Assembly (NCBI RefSeq): GCF_014204325.1
Contig: NZ_JACHKT010000005.1
Location: forward strand, 62,001 to 126,000
Length of the DNA stretch: 64,000 nt
Source: Arcicella rosea
GTDB lineage: Bacteria; Bacteroidota; Bacteroidia; Cytophagales; Spirosomataceae
Direction of reading: 5' to 3'
The position numbers and the translations under genes are program-made. This document shows, one piece after another, positions 44,391 through 53,476 of the stretch; the first letter of the stretch is position 1, and each line of letters starts with the position of its first letter. The notes beneath the pieces were generated by a model. It saw only the letters and a list, made by a program, of their open reading frames with translations, searched no databases and was not told the DNA's origin.

Positions 44391-44963
44391 TTATAATTGT
44401 TCTCTGTCTCTGGCTTCGTTCAATAATTCTTGATACCAAGCTTCTCCGTATTTTCTAATCAAAGGTTCTTTTAAGAATTTATAGAGTTCAACACCCAATT
44501 GTTCTCCATGTGTACAGGCATCTGAACAAATATGCCAACGGTCGTAATTAAGGGCTTCATAATGTTCGTACTTGGTAATTCGGATAGGATAGAGGTGACA
44601 AGAAATCGGTTTTCTCCAAGATATTTTACCATCAAAATAAGCTTGTTCAATACCACATTTCAGAATATTTCTATCATCATAAATAGCATAAGCACATTCT
44701 CTGCCTTTGATAACTGGCGTTGAAAAATCGCCTTCCCAATCTTTTACGTAAATTCCTTCTTCTTCGATTGCTTTGATGCCTTCTTGCGAAAGATATGGTT
44801 TTACATCTTGATAGATTTGTTCCATAATAGGAAGCTCATCATCGTTTAATGGAGCACCCAAATCGCCTTCTACACAGCAAGCACCTTTACATTTGATGAG
44901 GTCACAAACGAAGAATTTCTCAATAATATCGTCGCTGATGACGGTGTCTTCTATCAAAATCAT
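44391..44963 (-). CDS. DUF3109-family cysteine-rich protein
   Basis: The 190-aa soluble protein belongs to DUF3109, an uncharacterised family. Conserved cysteines are visible at [11 protein letters not shown] (near residue 24), [23 protein letters not shown] and ICSDACTHG, a pattern suitable for an iron-sulphur or zinc centre. The segment [19 protein letters not shown] is typical. It is co-transcribed with the ATL gene with one base between them. A role in DNA repair is therefore possible but not supported by anything else. Confidence 0.82.
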   Translation of the reverse strand: MILIEDTVISDDIIEKFFVCDLIKCKGACCVEGDLGAPLNDDELPIMEQIYQDVKPYLSQEGIKAIEEEGIYVKDWEGDFSTPVIKGRECAYAIYDDRNILKCGIEQAYFDGKISWRKPISCHLYPIRITKYEHYEALNYDRWHICSDACTHGEQLGVELYKFLKEPLIRKYGEAWYQELLNEARDREQL

Positions 44964-45233
44964 ATTTAATTTTTATGTTTAATGTACATCTTGGCATGCT
45001 TTTTTAGCAAGAAGATGGAACAAAATTACTTAAAATTTTATCTAATCCCTGAAATCATGATAATTTGAATTAGGGCTTTTTAAAATTTAAGGCAAGGTTT
45101 TTGTAATTACGCACACAAGTTGATTAACTATTGATACATTAATAGTACTTTAGGTATTTATTTATGTGTGCTATCAAGTATTTTTTGATGAAGAGATTAT
45201 CTTTTCATGTTAATTCTTAAGAATTTCTAAATT

Positions 45234-47630
45234 ATGGGCAAGTACATTTTGTTATTGATTATTGTATTTTTCTCTTTTATTTCATTACAAGCTCAGTCTT
45301 TACCTCGTAGTATCAAGGTTGGTTCTGTCAATGTAAAATATGATAGCTATGCTCGAAACATCATAGAAAAAGAAATACAAAGCTTAAATAATAATCGTAA
45401 ATATTTAGATGTACTTGTTGACAAAATGGTCATTCACTTTCCTGTGATTGAACGAATTTTAGCTGATGCTGGTGTTCCAGATGAAATAAAGTATTTGTGT
45501 GTACAAGAAAGTGTATTTGACCCAGATGCTATTTCTATCTCAGGAGCGGTTGGTTATTGGCAATTTAAAACTGAAACAGCCAGAGAAGTAGGTTTGAGAG
45601 TGGATGGTTTGGTTGATGAAAGAAAACATTTAGCGGCATCTACCAAAGCGGCAGCCATCTATCTAAACAGAAATAATCAGCTTCTAAATAATTGGATGAC
45701 AACCCTTCTTTCCTATCGTATTGGGCAAGGTGCTATCAAAAATCATCCAGCAACCGATTGGATTGGAAAAAAAGAAATCACCGTTACCAATACTACAGAT
45801 TGGTATTTACTTCGTTTTTTGGCACATCGTTTTTTATTAGAAAGTGAATATAACAAAGTCAAGAATAATCCTGACAATAATTTTTTGTACGAATACACAA
45901 ACGGTAAAGGGAAAAGTGTTACTGAAATTGCCAATGAATTAGCGGTTACACCTGCCTTAGTTGTACAAAATAATGCTTGGTTGAAAGGAACAACTGTTCC
46001 TAAAGATAGAGATTATGTGGTTTATGTACCGATGAGTAATCAAAAGTACAGAAGTCTTAGTCAAAGTGATTTAAGTCAAAAAGCAACAGTTACTCCAACT
46101 AATCCTATTCAAGATATAGGATTTCCAGTACTTGTAAGGCTAACTCAGGGAAATAGCAAAACAGAACCAATCTATTATGAAATAAACGGAAAAAAAGGAA
46201 TACTCTCAATTGATGGCGACACTCCTGCAAGCATTGCCAATCGTGGTGATATTAGTTTGAGTAAATTCTTGAAATTTAATGATTTAGATGTTGATAGCAG
46301 GATTATTCCTAATGAAGTCTATTATTTGAAGAAAAAAGAACATCGTGCAATGGTGGCTTATCATACGGTGGAAGCTAATGAAACGCTTTGGTCAATTTCA
46401 CAAATGTATGGAATCCATTTAGAGGATTTGATGGCTAAAAATAGAATTCCTCAAATGCAACGCTTACAAAAAGGAAGACTTTTATGGTTGATCGAAACAA
46501 GACCTGATACGCCTATTCAGTATGTAGATGGAAAGAAAGAAGTACCAAAAATGAATACCGAAAAGACGGTTATCATTACAAATGTTCCAAAAGAACCAGA
46601 ACCCAAACCAAGTATTATTACTGAAAAACCAGCAGAAGTAATTGCTAAGGAACAGAAGCCAGTAAGTCCTGTTGTGGTAGATACTAAAGAAAAAGTAATC
46701 GCTAAAGAAACTATTCCTACAATAGATAAAGTAAAAACAGTAGCTGTTTCTCCAGAACCTTCTAATGTTCCTAAAGTAGAAGATAAAGTATTAATCAGAG
46801 AAACAAAAGCTCATATAGTTTCTGCTAAAGATACTTATTTTGGAATTGCCCAACTTTATGATATGAAAGTAGGAGAAGTATTGAGTTTGAATAATATTAA
46901 GCTTGATGAGAAACTACAAATTGGACAAGTAATTAAAGTTTATAAACCAACAACTTCACTAGTTACTGGAGCGAGAGAAAGCGAAAAGACACCAGAAGTA
47001 AAGATTGTTGAAAGTAAAACAAAAGATAAAAGTATCATCACTAAACCAGAGCAGGCAGTAAAAGTTGTTCCAGAAGTAAAACCGAATACTAAAACCAATG
47101 TTTCGACAAAAGAAATTGTTGAAAAACCATCTGAAGTAAATCCTAACACGAGTAAAATATTAACGAAAGAGGAAAAAGATATTCCGAAAGTAGCAACTTC
47201 TAAAGTAATTGCGAGAGAGGAAACTGCGAAAGCTAGTGTCAAAAAAATACACACTGTTAAAGCCAAAGAAACACTTTTCAGTATTTCAAGAATGTACGGA
47301 ATTACGGTAGCTGAAATCAAAAAATGGAATAAACTGAATAGCAATGTTGTAGAAATTGATCAAGAATTACTCGTATCGAACACTACAATTATGCCATCCA
47401 CACCTTCAATAAAACTAATAGAAGAATCAGATTCAGAAAAAGTTGCTCCAAGATTGATTCAAGAAGTTGCTCCCAAAAATGATAATAATGTATATCATAC
47501 TATGAAGGCTGGTGAAACTGTTTTTAGAGTATCTAAAATTCATGGCGTTACTGTTGACCAAATTGTGAAGTGGAATAATCTCAAAAACTTTTCAGTAAGT
47601 GTGGGTCAAAAATTGTTGATTAAGAAGTGA
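45234..47630 (+). CDS. mltD: LysM-containing lytic transglycosylase, MltD-like
   Basis: This 798-aa exported enzyme cuts peptidoglycan glycan strands. A signal peptide (1-20, SLQAQ) precedes an SLT domain (about 60-200) with the catalytic Glu92 in CVQESVFDP and SGAVGYWQF at 103-111. Four clear LysM modules follow, near 380-423, 528-573, 677-720 and 754-798 (YHTVEANETLWSISQMYG, AKDTYFGIAQLYD, VKAKETLFSISRMYG, MKAGETVFRVSKIHG), and a weaker one around 220-265. Long Lys/Thr/Glu/Pro-rich linkers separate the last three. Its last stop is followed by a word-repeat locus shared with the convergent O-methyltransferase gene. Confidence 0.9.
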   Translation: MGKYILLLIIVFFSFISLQAQSLPRSIKVGSVNVKYDSYARNIIEKEIQSLNNNRKYLDVLVDKMVIHFPVIERILADAGVPDEIKYLCVQESVFDPDAISISGAVGYWQFKTETAREVGLRVDGLVDERKHLAASTKAAAIYLNRNNQLLNNWMTTLLSYRIGQGAIKNHPATDWIGKKEITVTNTTDWYLLRFLAHRFLLESEYNKVKNNPDNNFLYEYTNGKGKSVTEIANELAVTPALVVQNNAWLKGTTVPKDRDYVVYVPMSNQKYRSLSQSDLSQKATVTPTNPIQDIGFPVLVRLTQGNSKTEPIYYEINGKKGILSIDGDTPASIANRGDISLSKFLKFNDLDVDSRIIPNEVYYLKKKEHRAMVAYHTVEANETLWSISQMYGIHLEDLMAKNRIPQMQRLQKGRLLWLIETRPDTPIQYVDGKKEVPKMNTEKTVIITNVPKEPEPKPSIITEKPAEVIAKEQKPVSPVVVDTKEKVIAKETIPTIDKVKTVAVSPEPSNVPKVEDKVLIRETKAHIVSAKDTYFGIAQLYDMKVGEVLSLNNIKLDEKLQIGQVIKVYKPTTSLVTGARESEKTPEVKIVESKTKDKSIITKPEQAVKVVPEVKPNTKTNVSTKEIVEKPSEVNPNTSKILTKEEKDIPKVATSKVIAREETAKASVKKIHTVKAKETLFSISRMYGITVAEIKKWNKLNSNVVEIDQELLVSNTTIMPSTPSIKLIEESDSEKVAPRLIQEVAPKNDNNVYHTMKAGETVFRVSKIHGVTVDQIVKWNNLKNFSVSVGQKLLIKK

Positions 47631-47634
47631 GAGG

Positions 47635-47813
47635 CAAGATAAAAGATACAAGAAGCAAGATACAAGACTTGAGATTTAAGAGGCAAGATTTGAGACTCAA
47701 GATACAAGACACAAGACTCAAGACTCAAGATTTTAGACTCAAGTTTTAAAAATACTTCTTACATCTTGTGTCTTACGTCTTGCATCTTGCATCTTTTCTC
47801 TTGTTTCTTGCCA
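47635..47813. repeat. Word-repeat intergenic locus 5
   Basis: Left half: ten or so variants of ACAAGACTCAAGA and GAGGCAAGAT. Right half: reverse-complement words CTTGTGTCTTACGTCTTGCATC and CTTGCATCTTTTCTCTTG in pieces. The two halves can fold into a long imperfect hairpin between the convergent LysM and O-methyltransferase genes and may replace a normal terminator. Confidence 0.7.
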
Positions 47814-48461
47814 CTAAAGTTTCCTACTAATCATTAAGCCATCTCTTAAAGGCATCAAAATATTTTCTGTTCTTGGGTCATTGTGACACATCTTGTTGAA
47901 ATCCAGTAAGTTTTGAGTGTCTTTGTCTATTTTTTTCCCTTGCTCAATATTGGCTACTTTTCCACTCCAAAGTACGTTGTCAGAAATAATGTAACCACCT
48001 TTTCTTACTTTATCAAAAACTAAATCATAGTATTTTGTATAACTCATTTTATCTGCATCAATAAAAACGATGTCGAATACTTCCTCCAAAGTCGGAATTA
48101 TTTCGGCAGCATCGCCAATTCTGTAGTCAATCTTATCGGCATATTCAGAATCATCAAAGAATTGTTTAGTAAAACTTTCTAACTCTTCGTTGACATCAAT
48201 TGTGATAATTTTTCCTCCTTCAACCAATCCTTCAGCCAAACATAAAGCCGAGTAACCTGTATAAGTACCAATTTCCAAAACACTTTTGGCTTGCATCATG
48301 TGCGAGAACATCGCCAATACTCTTCCCTGTAAATGCCCTGAAAGCATTCTTGATTGTAAAATCTTAGCATGAGTTTCTCTGTTGAGTTTTGCTAATAATT
48401 CACTTTCTGGAGAAGTATGGTTTTCTGAATAATCGTTGATATTTTGAGGTAAAAATTCCAT
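47814..48461 (-). CDS. SAM-dependent O-methyltransferase, CCoAOMT-like
   Basis: The 215-aa enzyme belongs to the catechol/caffeoyl-CoA-type O-methyltransferases (class I SAM fold). The SAM-binding loop is VLEIGTYTGYSALCLAEGL, the acidic strand TIDVNEELESF, and the metal-site region contains DIVFIDADKMSYTKYYDLV and the downstream IISDNVLWSGKV. Substrate unknown. It lies 25 nt downstream of the GT4 gene on the same strand and may be co-transcribed. Confidence 0.88.
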   Translation of the reverse strand: MEFLPQNINDYSENHTSPESELLAKLNRETHAKILQSRMLSGHLQGRVLAMFSHMMQAKSVLEIGTYTGYSALCLAEGLVEGGKIITIDVNEELESFTKQFFDDSEYADKIDYRIGDAAEIIPTLEEVFDIVFIDADKMSYTKYYDLVFDKVRKGGYIISDNVLWSGKVANIEQGKKIDKDTQNLLDFNKMCHNDPRTENILMPLRDGLMISRKL

Positions 48462-48486
48462 TTTTAAGATTGAGATTTTGATAAAA

Positions 48487-49614
48487 TTATGCTAAAGTAT
48501 TTTGATAAATAATGACTAATTGTTTGGCAATATTTTCGGCTGAGAATTGTGCGATATGTTGTTTTCCATCTAAAACCATTTGTTTTCGCAAAGATTTATT
48601 CGACAAAACTTGTAAGATTTTACTTGATAAATCATTCAAGTCGTAAGGATTGGCATATAATGCGCCTTTTCCTCCAGCTTCTTCTAAACATGAACCAGTA
48701 GCTGCAATAACAGGAATTCCTGAATGCAAAGCTTCTAAAATAGGAATACCAAAACCTTCAAAAAATGAAGGATAAACAAATAAAGAAGAACCTTGATACA
48801 AAGCAGGCAAATCCGTAAAAGGTACTTTATTAAATATTTTTATATTGGTAAGGGAGTGTTCTCGAATATAACTTTCTATTTGATTTTGGTAGTCGGATTT
48901 CCTGCCAACTAATACTAATTCATAATCTGTTAAATGTAATTTATGAAAGGCTTTTATCAACATTAATTGGTTTTTTCGTTTGGCAATGGTGGCTACACAA
49001 AGCAAGTATTTTTTTTGAATATCGTATTTTGTTTTTACAGCTTCTATTTGCTCTTCCTCAAGTTTTGTTTTGAAAATATCATCTGAATCTTGATAAATAA
49101 CTTCAATTTTTTCGGGATTTACTTGATAGAAATTTACAATATCTCTTTTAGTTTGTTCGCTAATAGCTACAATTACATCGGCGTGTTGACAAGCTTTTTT
49201 AAATTTAAGGTGATAAATAAAGCGGTCGAAAGCTGGATACAAATTAGGATAACGCTCAAAAATCAAATCATGAATGGTGACGATTGATTTGATTTTTTTT
49301 CTTTTCAATCCAATGGGCAATTCATTACTTAATCCATGAAAAATTTGAATTTCATCTTTTCTTAAATCTTTACTGATTAAAAAACTTCTCCAAAAAGATT
49401 TTAATTTTTTCGATTTAGGCAGTTTAATCTGGAAGTTGGATAAGGCTTCGTTTGTGTATTTTTCAGTGAAAGCTGCTTTGCTGATTTTTGGCGTGTAAGC
49501 AAAATAATTGTTTTCGGGAGTGTACTTTAAAAGTGCGTCAATGATAAACCGACTATAATTTCCCAAGCCTGTATTGTTATTAAAAGCTCTTTTGGCATCA
49601 AAACCGATTTTCAT
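48487..49614 (-). CDS. Glycosyltransferase family 4
   Basis: This 375-aa cytoplasmic enzyme has the GT-B fold. The N-terminal Rossmann domain begins IGFDAKRAFNNNTGLGNYSRF, and the C-terminal nucleotide-sugar site has the E-x7-E motif in FFEGFGIPILEALHSGIPVIAA, with LVGRKSDY before it. It is probably involved in lipopolysaccharide or exopolysaccharide synthesis. The acceptor is unknown. It is followed by the O-methyltransferase gene after 25 nt. Confidence 0.88.
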   Translation of the reverse strand: MKIGFDAKRAFNNNTGLGNYSRFIIDALLKYTPENNYFAYTPKISKAAFTEKYTNEALSNFQIKLPKSKKLKSFWRSFLISKDLRKDEIQIFHGLSNELPIGLKRKKIKSIVTIHDLIFERYPNLYPAFDRFIYHLKFKKACQHADVIVAISEQTKRDIVNFYQVNPEKIEVIYQDSDDIFKTKLEEEQIEAVKTKYDIQKKYLLCVATIAKRKNQLMLIKAFHKLHLTDYELVLVGRKSDYQNQIESYIREHSLTNIKIFNKVPFTDLPALYQGSSLFVYPSFFEGFGIPILEALHSGIPVIAATGSCLEEAGGKGALYANPYDLNDLSSKILQVLSNKSLRKQMVLDGKQHIAQFSAENIAKQLVIIYQNTLA

Positions 49615-49905
49615 TTTTATTGATTAATGAGTGAAAATAATGGGTAATCTGAGGTATGATAAAATTAATTTCTAATAATACTGCACAAAATTACCCTGAA
49701 TTGGGTTAAATAAAAACGAGTGAGCCTTCTTTCCTGATGATAAATGTTAATTCAGCGAATGATTTACAGTTTTTGCAGGCGATTCAATATGATTACTCCT
49801 TTGTTTTATGGCATACTAGGCTTTAATTAATAACTTTGTATTTAGATTAAATTTTTATAAAGTATTCAATTCATAAATGATCGCATTGAATACGAATTAA
49901 TACGC

Positions 49906-51138
49906 ATGTTAGATATACAAGAATATAGATTGCCGAATGGAATCAGAGTAGTGCATCGTCAAGTAACACATACTGCCATTTCTCATATCGGAATCATGTT
50001 GGATATGGGTAGTCGTGATGAAAAAGTACACCAACAAGGTTTAGCACACTTTTGGGAACACATGGCTTTTAAAGGTACAAAAAAACGTACTTCATTACAG
50101 ATTATCAATCGTTTAGAAATTGTTGGAGGAGAATTAAACGCCTATACTACCAAAGAAAAAATCTGTTTTCATGCTTCTGTTCTTACGCCACATTACGAAC
50201 GTGCTTTGGAACTGCTGGCTGATATTACTTTCAATTCTAATTTTCCAGATAAGCAAGTGGAACGTGAAAGAGGAGTAATTCTGGAAGAAATGGCGATGTA
50301 TTATGATTCTCCTGAAGATGCTATTCAAGATGATTTTGATGAAATCGTTTTTGCGAATCATCAATTAGGAAAAAATACATTGGGTAATCAAGAAAGTGTC
50401 TCTCGATTTAGCAGACAAGATTTATTAGATTTCATTGCTGAAAATTTAGATACTGGAAGAGTGATTTTTTCATCCATTGGTAATATTCCTTTCAAAAAAG
50501 TAATTCATTATGTAGAGAAATTTTTGAAAGATATTCCTGCTAAATCTTCTAATTTGGTGCGTGTTGCACCTGTAGATTACAAGCCACAAAATATCAGCAT
50601 TACCAGAAGTATTACTCAAGCACACGTTGCCATCGGAAGAAATGCTTATGCTTTGGCTGATGACAAGCGTTTGCCTTTTTTTATGTTGGTTAATTTATTA
50701 GGTGGTTTTGGGATGAATTCAAGATTAAATCTTGCAGTGCGTGAACGCAATGGCTTGGTTTATGCCATAGATGCGGGTTATACTCCTTTTATTGATACGG
50801 GTTATTGGGGAATTTATTTTGCTACAGAAGTAAAGCGACTGGATAAAGTAAATATGTTGATTTTAAAAGAACTGAAAAAATTAAGAGATATTTCGCTGAC
50901 AAAAACGCAATTGATTAACACAAAAGAGCAATTGATGGGACAAATGGCGATGTCGGAGGAAGGCAACATGAGCTTTATGTTGATGATGGCGAAAAGTCTT
51001 TTAGATATTGATAGAATTGATACTTTGGATGAATTATTCGAGCAAATCAAAAATGTTTCAGCGACTCAATTACAAGATTTAGCCAACGAAATGTTTCAAG
51101 AAGAAGATTTAAGTTATTTGACTTTCCTACCAGAGTAA
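49906..51138 (+). CDS. M16-family zinc metallopeptidase (processing-peptidase-like)
   Basis: This 410-aa peptidase belongs to the M16B/pitrilysin group. The inverted zinc motif HFWEH is at 48-52, with the third ligand in ERGVILEE (121-128). It has two homologous domains of about 200 aa; the second (from about 210) contains ITQAHVAIGRNAYALADD and RLNLAVRERNGLVYAID. Bacterial members are cytoplasmic or periplasmic; no signal peptide is visible here. A TAACTTTG element at 49831-49838 may be the -7 box. Confidence 0.92.
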   Translation: MLDIQEYRLPNGIRVVHRQVTHTAISHIGIMLDMGSRDEKVHQQGLAHFWEHMAFKGTKKRTSLQIINRLEIVGGELNAYTTKEKICFHASVLTPHYERALELLADITFNSNFPDKQVERERGVILEEMAMYYDSPEDAIQDDFDEIVFANHQLGKNTLGNQESVSRFSRQDLLDFIAENLDTGRVIFSSIGNIPFKKVIHYVEKFLKDIPAKSSNLVRVAPVDYKPQNISITRSITQAHVAIGRNAYALADDKRLPFFMLVNLLGGFGMNSRLNLAVRERNGLVYAIDAGYTPFIDTGYWGIYFATEVKRLDKVNMLILKELKKLRDISLTKTQLINTKEQLMGQMAMSEEGNMSFMLMMAKSLLDIDRIDTLDELFEQIKNVSATQLQDLANEMFQEEDLSYLTFLPE

Positions 51139-51144
51139 TTTTAA

Positions 51145-51245
51145 TTTGAAAATTTAAACCGATTTGAAAATTTGAAAATGAAAGCTTGAGAATAATGAAT
51201 ATCATTTTCAAATTTGCTTATTTTCAAATTTTCAAATTATTTTCA
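51145..51245. repeat. Word-repeat intergenic locus 6
   Basis: AAATTTGAAAATGA (51168-51181) pairs perfectly with 51202-51215, and outer copies of AATTTGAAAATT and AATTTTCAAATT extend the symmetry. The word TTTGAAAATTTGAAAATG also occurs at about 4814-4832. The locus sits between the peptidase gene and hemW, both on the forward strand. Confidence 0.65.
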
Positions 51246-51246
51246 C

Positions 51247-52368
51247 TTGCATTTATACATCCACATTCCCTTTTGCCGTCAGGCTTGTCATTATTGCGAT
51301 TTTCATTTTAGTACTTCTTTGAAGGTAAAAGATGAAATGGTAAATGCTATTTGTCAAGAAATTAAACTGCAAACGGTTTATCTTCAAGATAGAAATCTAA
51401 GTACCATTTACTTTGGTGGAGGAACACCATCTCTATTGGAAGATAAGGATTTAGCACTGATTTTTGAAACAATTCATCAAAATTATCAAGTGCTTGATGG
51501 AGCAGAAATTACTTTAGAAGCTAATCCAGATGATTTGAATGTAGAAAAGTTGCGTTCTTTTAAACGCTTTGGCATCAATCGTTTGAGTATCGGGATTCAG
51601 TCTTTTAACGAGAATCATTTAAAAAAAATCAATAGAATTCATACTGCACAAGAAGCTGAAACTTGTGTAAAACTGTCACAAGATGAAGGAATTCATAATT
51701 TGACGATTGATTTGATTTATGCTATTCCATCAGAAAGTCATGCGATTTTTGAAAATGATTTGGCAAAAGCAACCGATTTAAACTTGAATCATATTTCTGC
51801 CTATTGTTTGACAATTGAGCCCAAAACTGTTTTTGGCAAATGGCTAAAACAAGGTAAAATAGAAGTAATTAATGATGAATTTGCTAGTCAGCAATTTGAA
51901 ATGTTAATTACTCATTTAGCTTCAAATGGTTTTGAACAATATGAAATTTCTAATTTTGCTAGAAATAACCAATATGCTAGGCATAATACCAGTTATTGGA
52001 AACAAGAAGAGTATTTGGGCGTTGGGCCTTCAGCACATAGTTTCAATTATTTAAGTCGTCAGTATAATATTGCCAATAATGCCCAGTATTTAAAAGCTTT
52101 GTCTTCTAATCAAATTCCAGCAACGATAGAAATTCTGACCAAAGAAGATAGTATTAATGAGTATTTATTAACAGGATTAAGAACTAAATGGGGCTGTGAT
52201 CTAAAAAAACTCAATCATTTATCAGAAAATGATTTCCTTGAATTCAACCAAGATATTTTAAAAAATCAGTTCTCAGAAGGTTTTTTACGAATCGAAAATG
52301 ATACTCTATTGATTACCGAAAAAGGAAAATTATTTGTAGATAGAATAGCTTCAGATTTGTTTTCTTAG
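51247..52368 (+). CDS. hemW: Radical SAM haem chaperone HemW, with a TTG start
   Basis: HemW is a radical SAM protein that binds haem and passes it to target enzymes; it is often misannotated as coproporphyrinogen dehydrogenase. From the start chosen here (TTG 51247), the 4Fe-4S motif CxxxCxxC is Cys10, Cys14 and Cys17 in IPFCRQACHYC, exactly where family members have it. The HemW region FGGGTPSLL and the C-terminal HemN_C domain are present. A longer reading from a TTG at 51214 would be in a word-repeat locus and adds residues not seen in the family. The protein lacks the extra Cys-x-Cys of HemN, supporting HemW. Length 373 aa. Confidence 0.88.
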   Translation: MHLYIHIPFCRQACHYCDFHFSTSLKVKDEMVNAICQEIKLQTVYLQDRNLSTIYFGGGTPSLLEDKDLALIFETIHQNYQVLDGAEITLEANPDDLNVEKLRSFKRFGINRLSIGIQSFNENHLKKINRIHTAQEAETCVKLSQDEGIHNLTIDLIYAIPSESHAIFENDLAKATDLNLNHISAYCLTIEPKTVFGKWLKQGKIEVINDEFASQQFEMLITHLASNGFEQYEISNFARNNQYARHNTSYWKQEEYLGVGPSAHSFNYLSRQYNIANNAQYLKALSSNQIPATIEILTKEDSINEYLLTGLRTKWGCDLKKLNHLSENDFLEFNQDILKNQFSEGFLRIENDTLLITEKGKLFVDRIASDLFS

Positions 52369-52563
52369 TCCTAAAACAGGTTCGTGAATTTCAAAAAAGC
52401 TTTTCTTTTCTGTGAATTCTTTGTTTTTTTGCATTTTAGTAATGAATATAATTCAAAAGACTTTTATTTTTTTACAAATGATGGATAATTAGAAGTTTAT
52501 AGTTCTATTCACCAATTACTATTTACTAATCACTACTTATGTTAACCAATAACCATCTTATAC

Positions 52564-53370
52564 ATGGCTAAAAATACATTCAGAACTTCTCCGCCAGAAG
52601 AGAAAACTAACAAGAAGCGTACAGTTCAATCTTCATTGAATGATGATATTGACGTATCCACCAACAATCGTCATCCGATTGTTCAACTTGTTATTTCTTA
52701 TTGTATTAAGTTTTTGATTTACTTTTTTTCAATTTCATTGGTTTGGGTACTCGTGTTGAAGTTTGTTCCGATTTGGGTTACTCCAACCATGATTGACCGT
52801 AAAGTTACAGCCATCTTTGAAGGTAGAGATTCAGAAATTCATTCTGATTGGGAACCTTACGAAAATATTTCAAAAGAAGCGGCTTTGGCAGTTGTAGCTT
52901 CAGAAGACCAACTTTTTCCTCAGCACCTAGGCTTTGATTTTAATGCCATGTGGGGAGCTTTTCGTCACAATTTAAAAGGGAAAAAAATAAAAGGGGCAAG
53001 TACAATTTCTCAACAAGTAGCCAAAAATGTATTTCTTTGGCAAGGGCGAAGTTATGTTAGGAAAGTATTAGAAGTATATTTTACTTTTTTGATTGAAGTA
53101 ATTTGGGGTAAAGAAAGAATCCTAGAAGTATATCTGAATGTGGCTGAAACAGGAAAAATGACCTTTGGAGTAGAAGCTGCCGCTTTGCGTTATTATGGGC
53201 ATAGTGCCAAATTAATCAACAGGGCAGAAGCCGCTAGGATTGCAGCTGTTTTACCAAGTCCCAATAGATTTTCAATCGCTAATCCTTCTAAATATGTTCA
53301 AAAAAGAACAAATTTCATCATGCGACAAATGAGAGGATTAGGTGGAAAAGCTTATATCGCTGATTTGTAA
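52564..53370 (+). CDS. mtgA: Monofunctional biosynthetic peptidoglycan transglycosylase
   Basis: This 268-aa enzyme polymerises lipid II into glycan strands at the outer face of the inner membrane. One membrane helix (about 42-65, CIKFLIYFFSISLVWVLVL) precedes the GT51 domain with the catalytic Glu in VVASEDQLFPQH, then KGASTISQQVAKNVFLWQGR and a second conserved Glu region ERILEVYLNVAETG. No transpeptidase domain follows, so it is MtgA-type. It is convergent with the glucosaminidase gene at 53477. Confidence 0.93.
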   Translation: MAKNTFRTSPPEEKTNKKRTVQSSLNDDIDVSTNNRHPIVQLVISYCIKFLIYFFSISLVWVLVLKFVPIWVTPTMIDRKVTAIFEGRDSEIHSDWEPYENISKEAALAVVASEDQLFPQHLGFDFNAMWGAFRHNLKGKKIKGASTISQQVAKNVFLWQGRSYVRKVLEVYFTFLIEVIWGKERILEVYLNVAETGKMTFGVEAAALRYYGHSAKLINRAEAARIAAVLPSPNRFSIANPSKYVQKRTNFIMRQMRGLGGKAYIADL

Positions 53371-53476
53371 TTTTGAGCTAGTAATTTTTATGATGCTTTG
53401 ATGGAATAAAAAGACGAAACAAAATAATTTTAGGGAACTGATTATCAAAAATTCCACTTTCCATTACTCATTAGAA

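Noticed and set aside
46940-47344. 134-codon reverse-strand frame opposite the LysM protein linkers
   Set aside because: It reflects the Lys/Thr/Glu-rich linker codons read backwards and shows no start region or domain.
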